Source: Symbiodinium natans
Taxonomy: Eukaryota > Sar > Dinophyceae > Suessiales > Symbiodiniaceae
Assembly (NCBI GenBank): GCA_905221605.1
Contig: CAJNDS010000602.1
Location: 266,001-330,000, forward strand
Length of the DNA stretch: 64,000 bases
Direction: 5' to 3'
The notes under the pieces: generated by a model
What the model was told of the DNA's origin: nothing
Databases searched by the model: none
What the model saw: the letters and a program-made list of their open reading frames with translations, nothing else
In this document: positions 63,318 to 64,000 of the stretch, piece after piece
How the letters are laid out: every line of letters begins with the position of its first letter
How positions within the stretch are numbered: the first letter of the stretch is position 1
Translations under genes and position numbers: made by a program

Positions 63318-64000
63318 GCTTCGTCCTGGGCCTCCTGAAAGGGTTTATGGGCTTTAGGGGTTTATAGGGTTTAGGGTTGAGGGTTTAAGGTTTATGGTTT
63401 AGGGTTTAGGGGTCAGGGTTTAGGGTTTAGGGTTTAGGGTTTAGGGTGTAAGGTTTAGGGCAGTTTTGAAGGACAGAGACCGAAATCCCTGTACCTTGGA
63501 AACTAGAGGAACCCAAACATAGGACCTTGCAGTGAGCGTAGGGTTTACAGTAGACTCCCCCCCCCGCCTCCCCTCCCCCTCCCCTCCACCCCCCTCCCCG
63601 CTGCCCCCTGCTATTCAAAGCTCAAAGTACAGGGACCATCTTATGATCCGTCAAAGCTTCCCCGCAAACCCTGGTATGAATTTCGATACAATTCCTTCCT
63701 TCTTTTGTTTTTTGGGGTGGGGGAGGGCCCTCTTGGGGACTCTTGTAAAGATACCATACGCCATACGAGGATTGACACAACTTCATTGTGCCCGTTTAGG
63801 GGTCGCCATGGCAGTAGCATCCCTAACATTCCAAAGGGACGCCAAGAGGGCCCGGGGGCAGCAAAGACATGCGACCCTAAGTCCCCTGAGCCTTGCACCA
63901 CATGAGCGCACGCAAGCGCAAGGCACCCCGAAACCCATACCCTGCAATGAGTTTAGGGCGGCCCGCAAACTAAACCCTAAATCCTAAACCCTAAGCCCTG

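Noticed and set aside
1-64000. Chromosome-end telomere
   Set aside because: The TTTAGGG and CCCTAAA blocks change orientation dozens of times and are interleaved with coding exons of several genes. A real end would be one long block of one orientation.

Overview
The window looks like nuclear DNA of a dinoflagellate, most likely a Symbiodiniaceae-like alga. The background is filled with interstitial blocks of the 7-mer TTTAGGG/CCCTAAA and its variants. Between the blocks lie very short exons that join into conserved proteins, using mostly GC (some GA and GT) 5' splice sites and an invariant AG|G 3' splice site, which is the known dinoflagellate splicing style. The block orientation flips dozens of times and the blocks lie inside genes, so this is not a chromosome end.

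Region 1 (146-28601, + strand) is one gene: a class I (NFS1/IscS) cysteine desulfurase in about 21 exons of 29-81 nt. The exons join in phase to give 342 codons over about 28 kb. The PLP lysine (SAHK) and the active-site cysteine loop ([13 protein letters not shown]) are both present. The N-terminal exons lie left of the window.

Region 2 (8191-20609) is a complete, very young Ty1/copia LTR retrotransposon inserted in sense orientation in one intron of the desulfurase gene. It has identical 143-bp TG...CA LTRs and a 5-bp ATTCT target duplication. It encodes Gag plus protease, then integrase, reverse transcriptase and RNase H. After these come about 1,500 residues of unusual cargo: a 2-oxoglutarate/Fe(II) dioxygenase-like domain, an SGNH-hydrolase-like domain, a KptA/Tpt1 RNA 2'-phosphotransferase-like domain, a four-cysteine zinc ribbon and a Trp-rich tail. 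A 14-bp tandem duplication splits the KptA-like domain in this copy. Short CCC-GNRA-GGG hairpins with compensatory stem changes are scattered through the element.

Region 3 (about 29-50 kb) holds a second + strand multi-exon gene. Its exons at 37.1-45.1 kb join into a fibronectin-III-like beta-sandwich repeat, with further in-phase exons to about 49 kb. One intron contains an intronless 145-aa four-helix membrane protein gene (41813-42250). Miniature inverted-repeat elements, a three-way oriented 21-bp satellite (36.1-36.6 kb) and long C-rich, CT-rich and GGCCCT tracts fill other introns.

Region 4 (about 52-64 kb) holds exons of a protein with at least two double-stranded-RNA-binding-domain-like repeats, running off the right edge. 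Whether regions 3 and 4 are one transcription unit cannot be settled from sequence alone.

The most striking large-scale pattern is that most exons have CCCTAAA blocks on their 5' side and TTTAGGG blocks on their 3' side. Most introns therefore begin with TTTAGGG and end with its reverse complement, so each intron RNA could fold back on itself and bring its two splice sites together.
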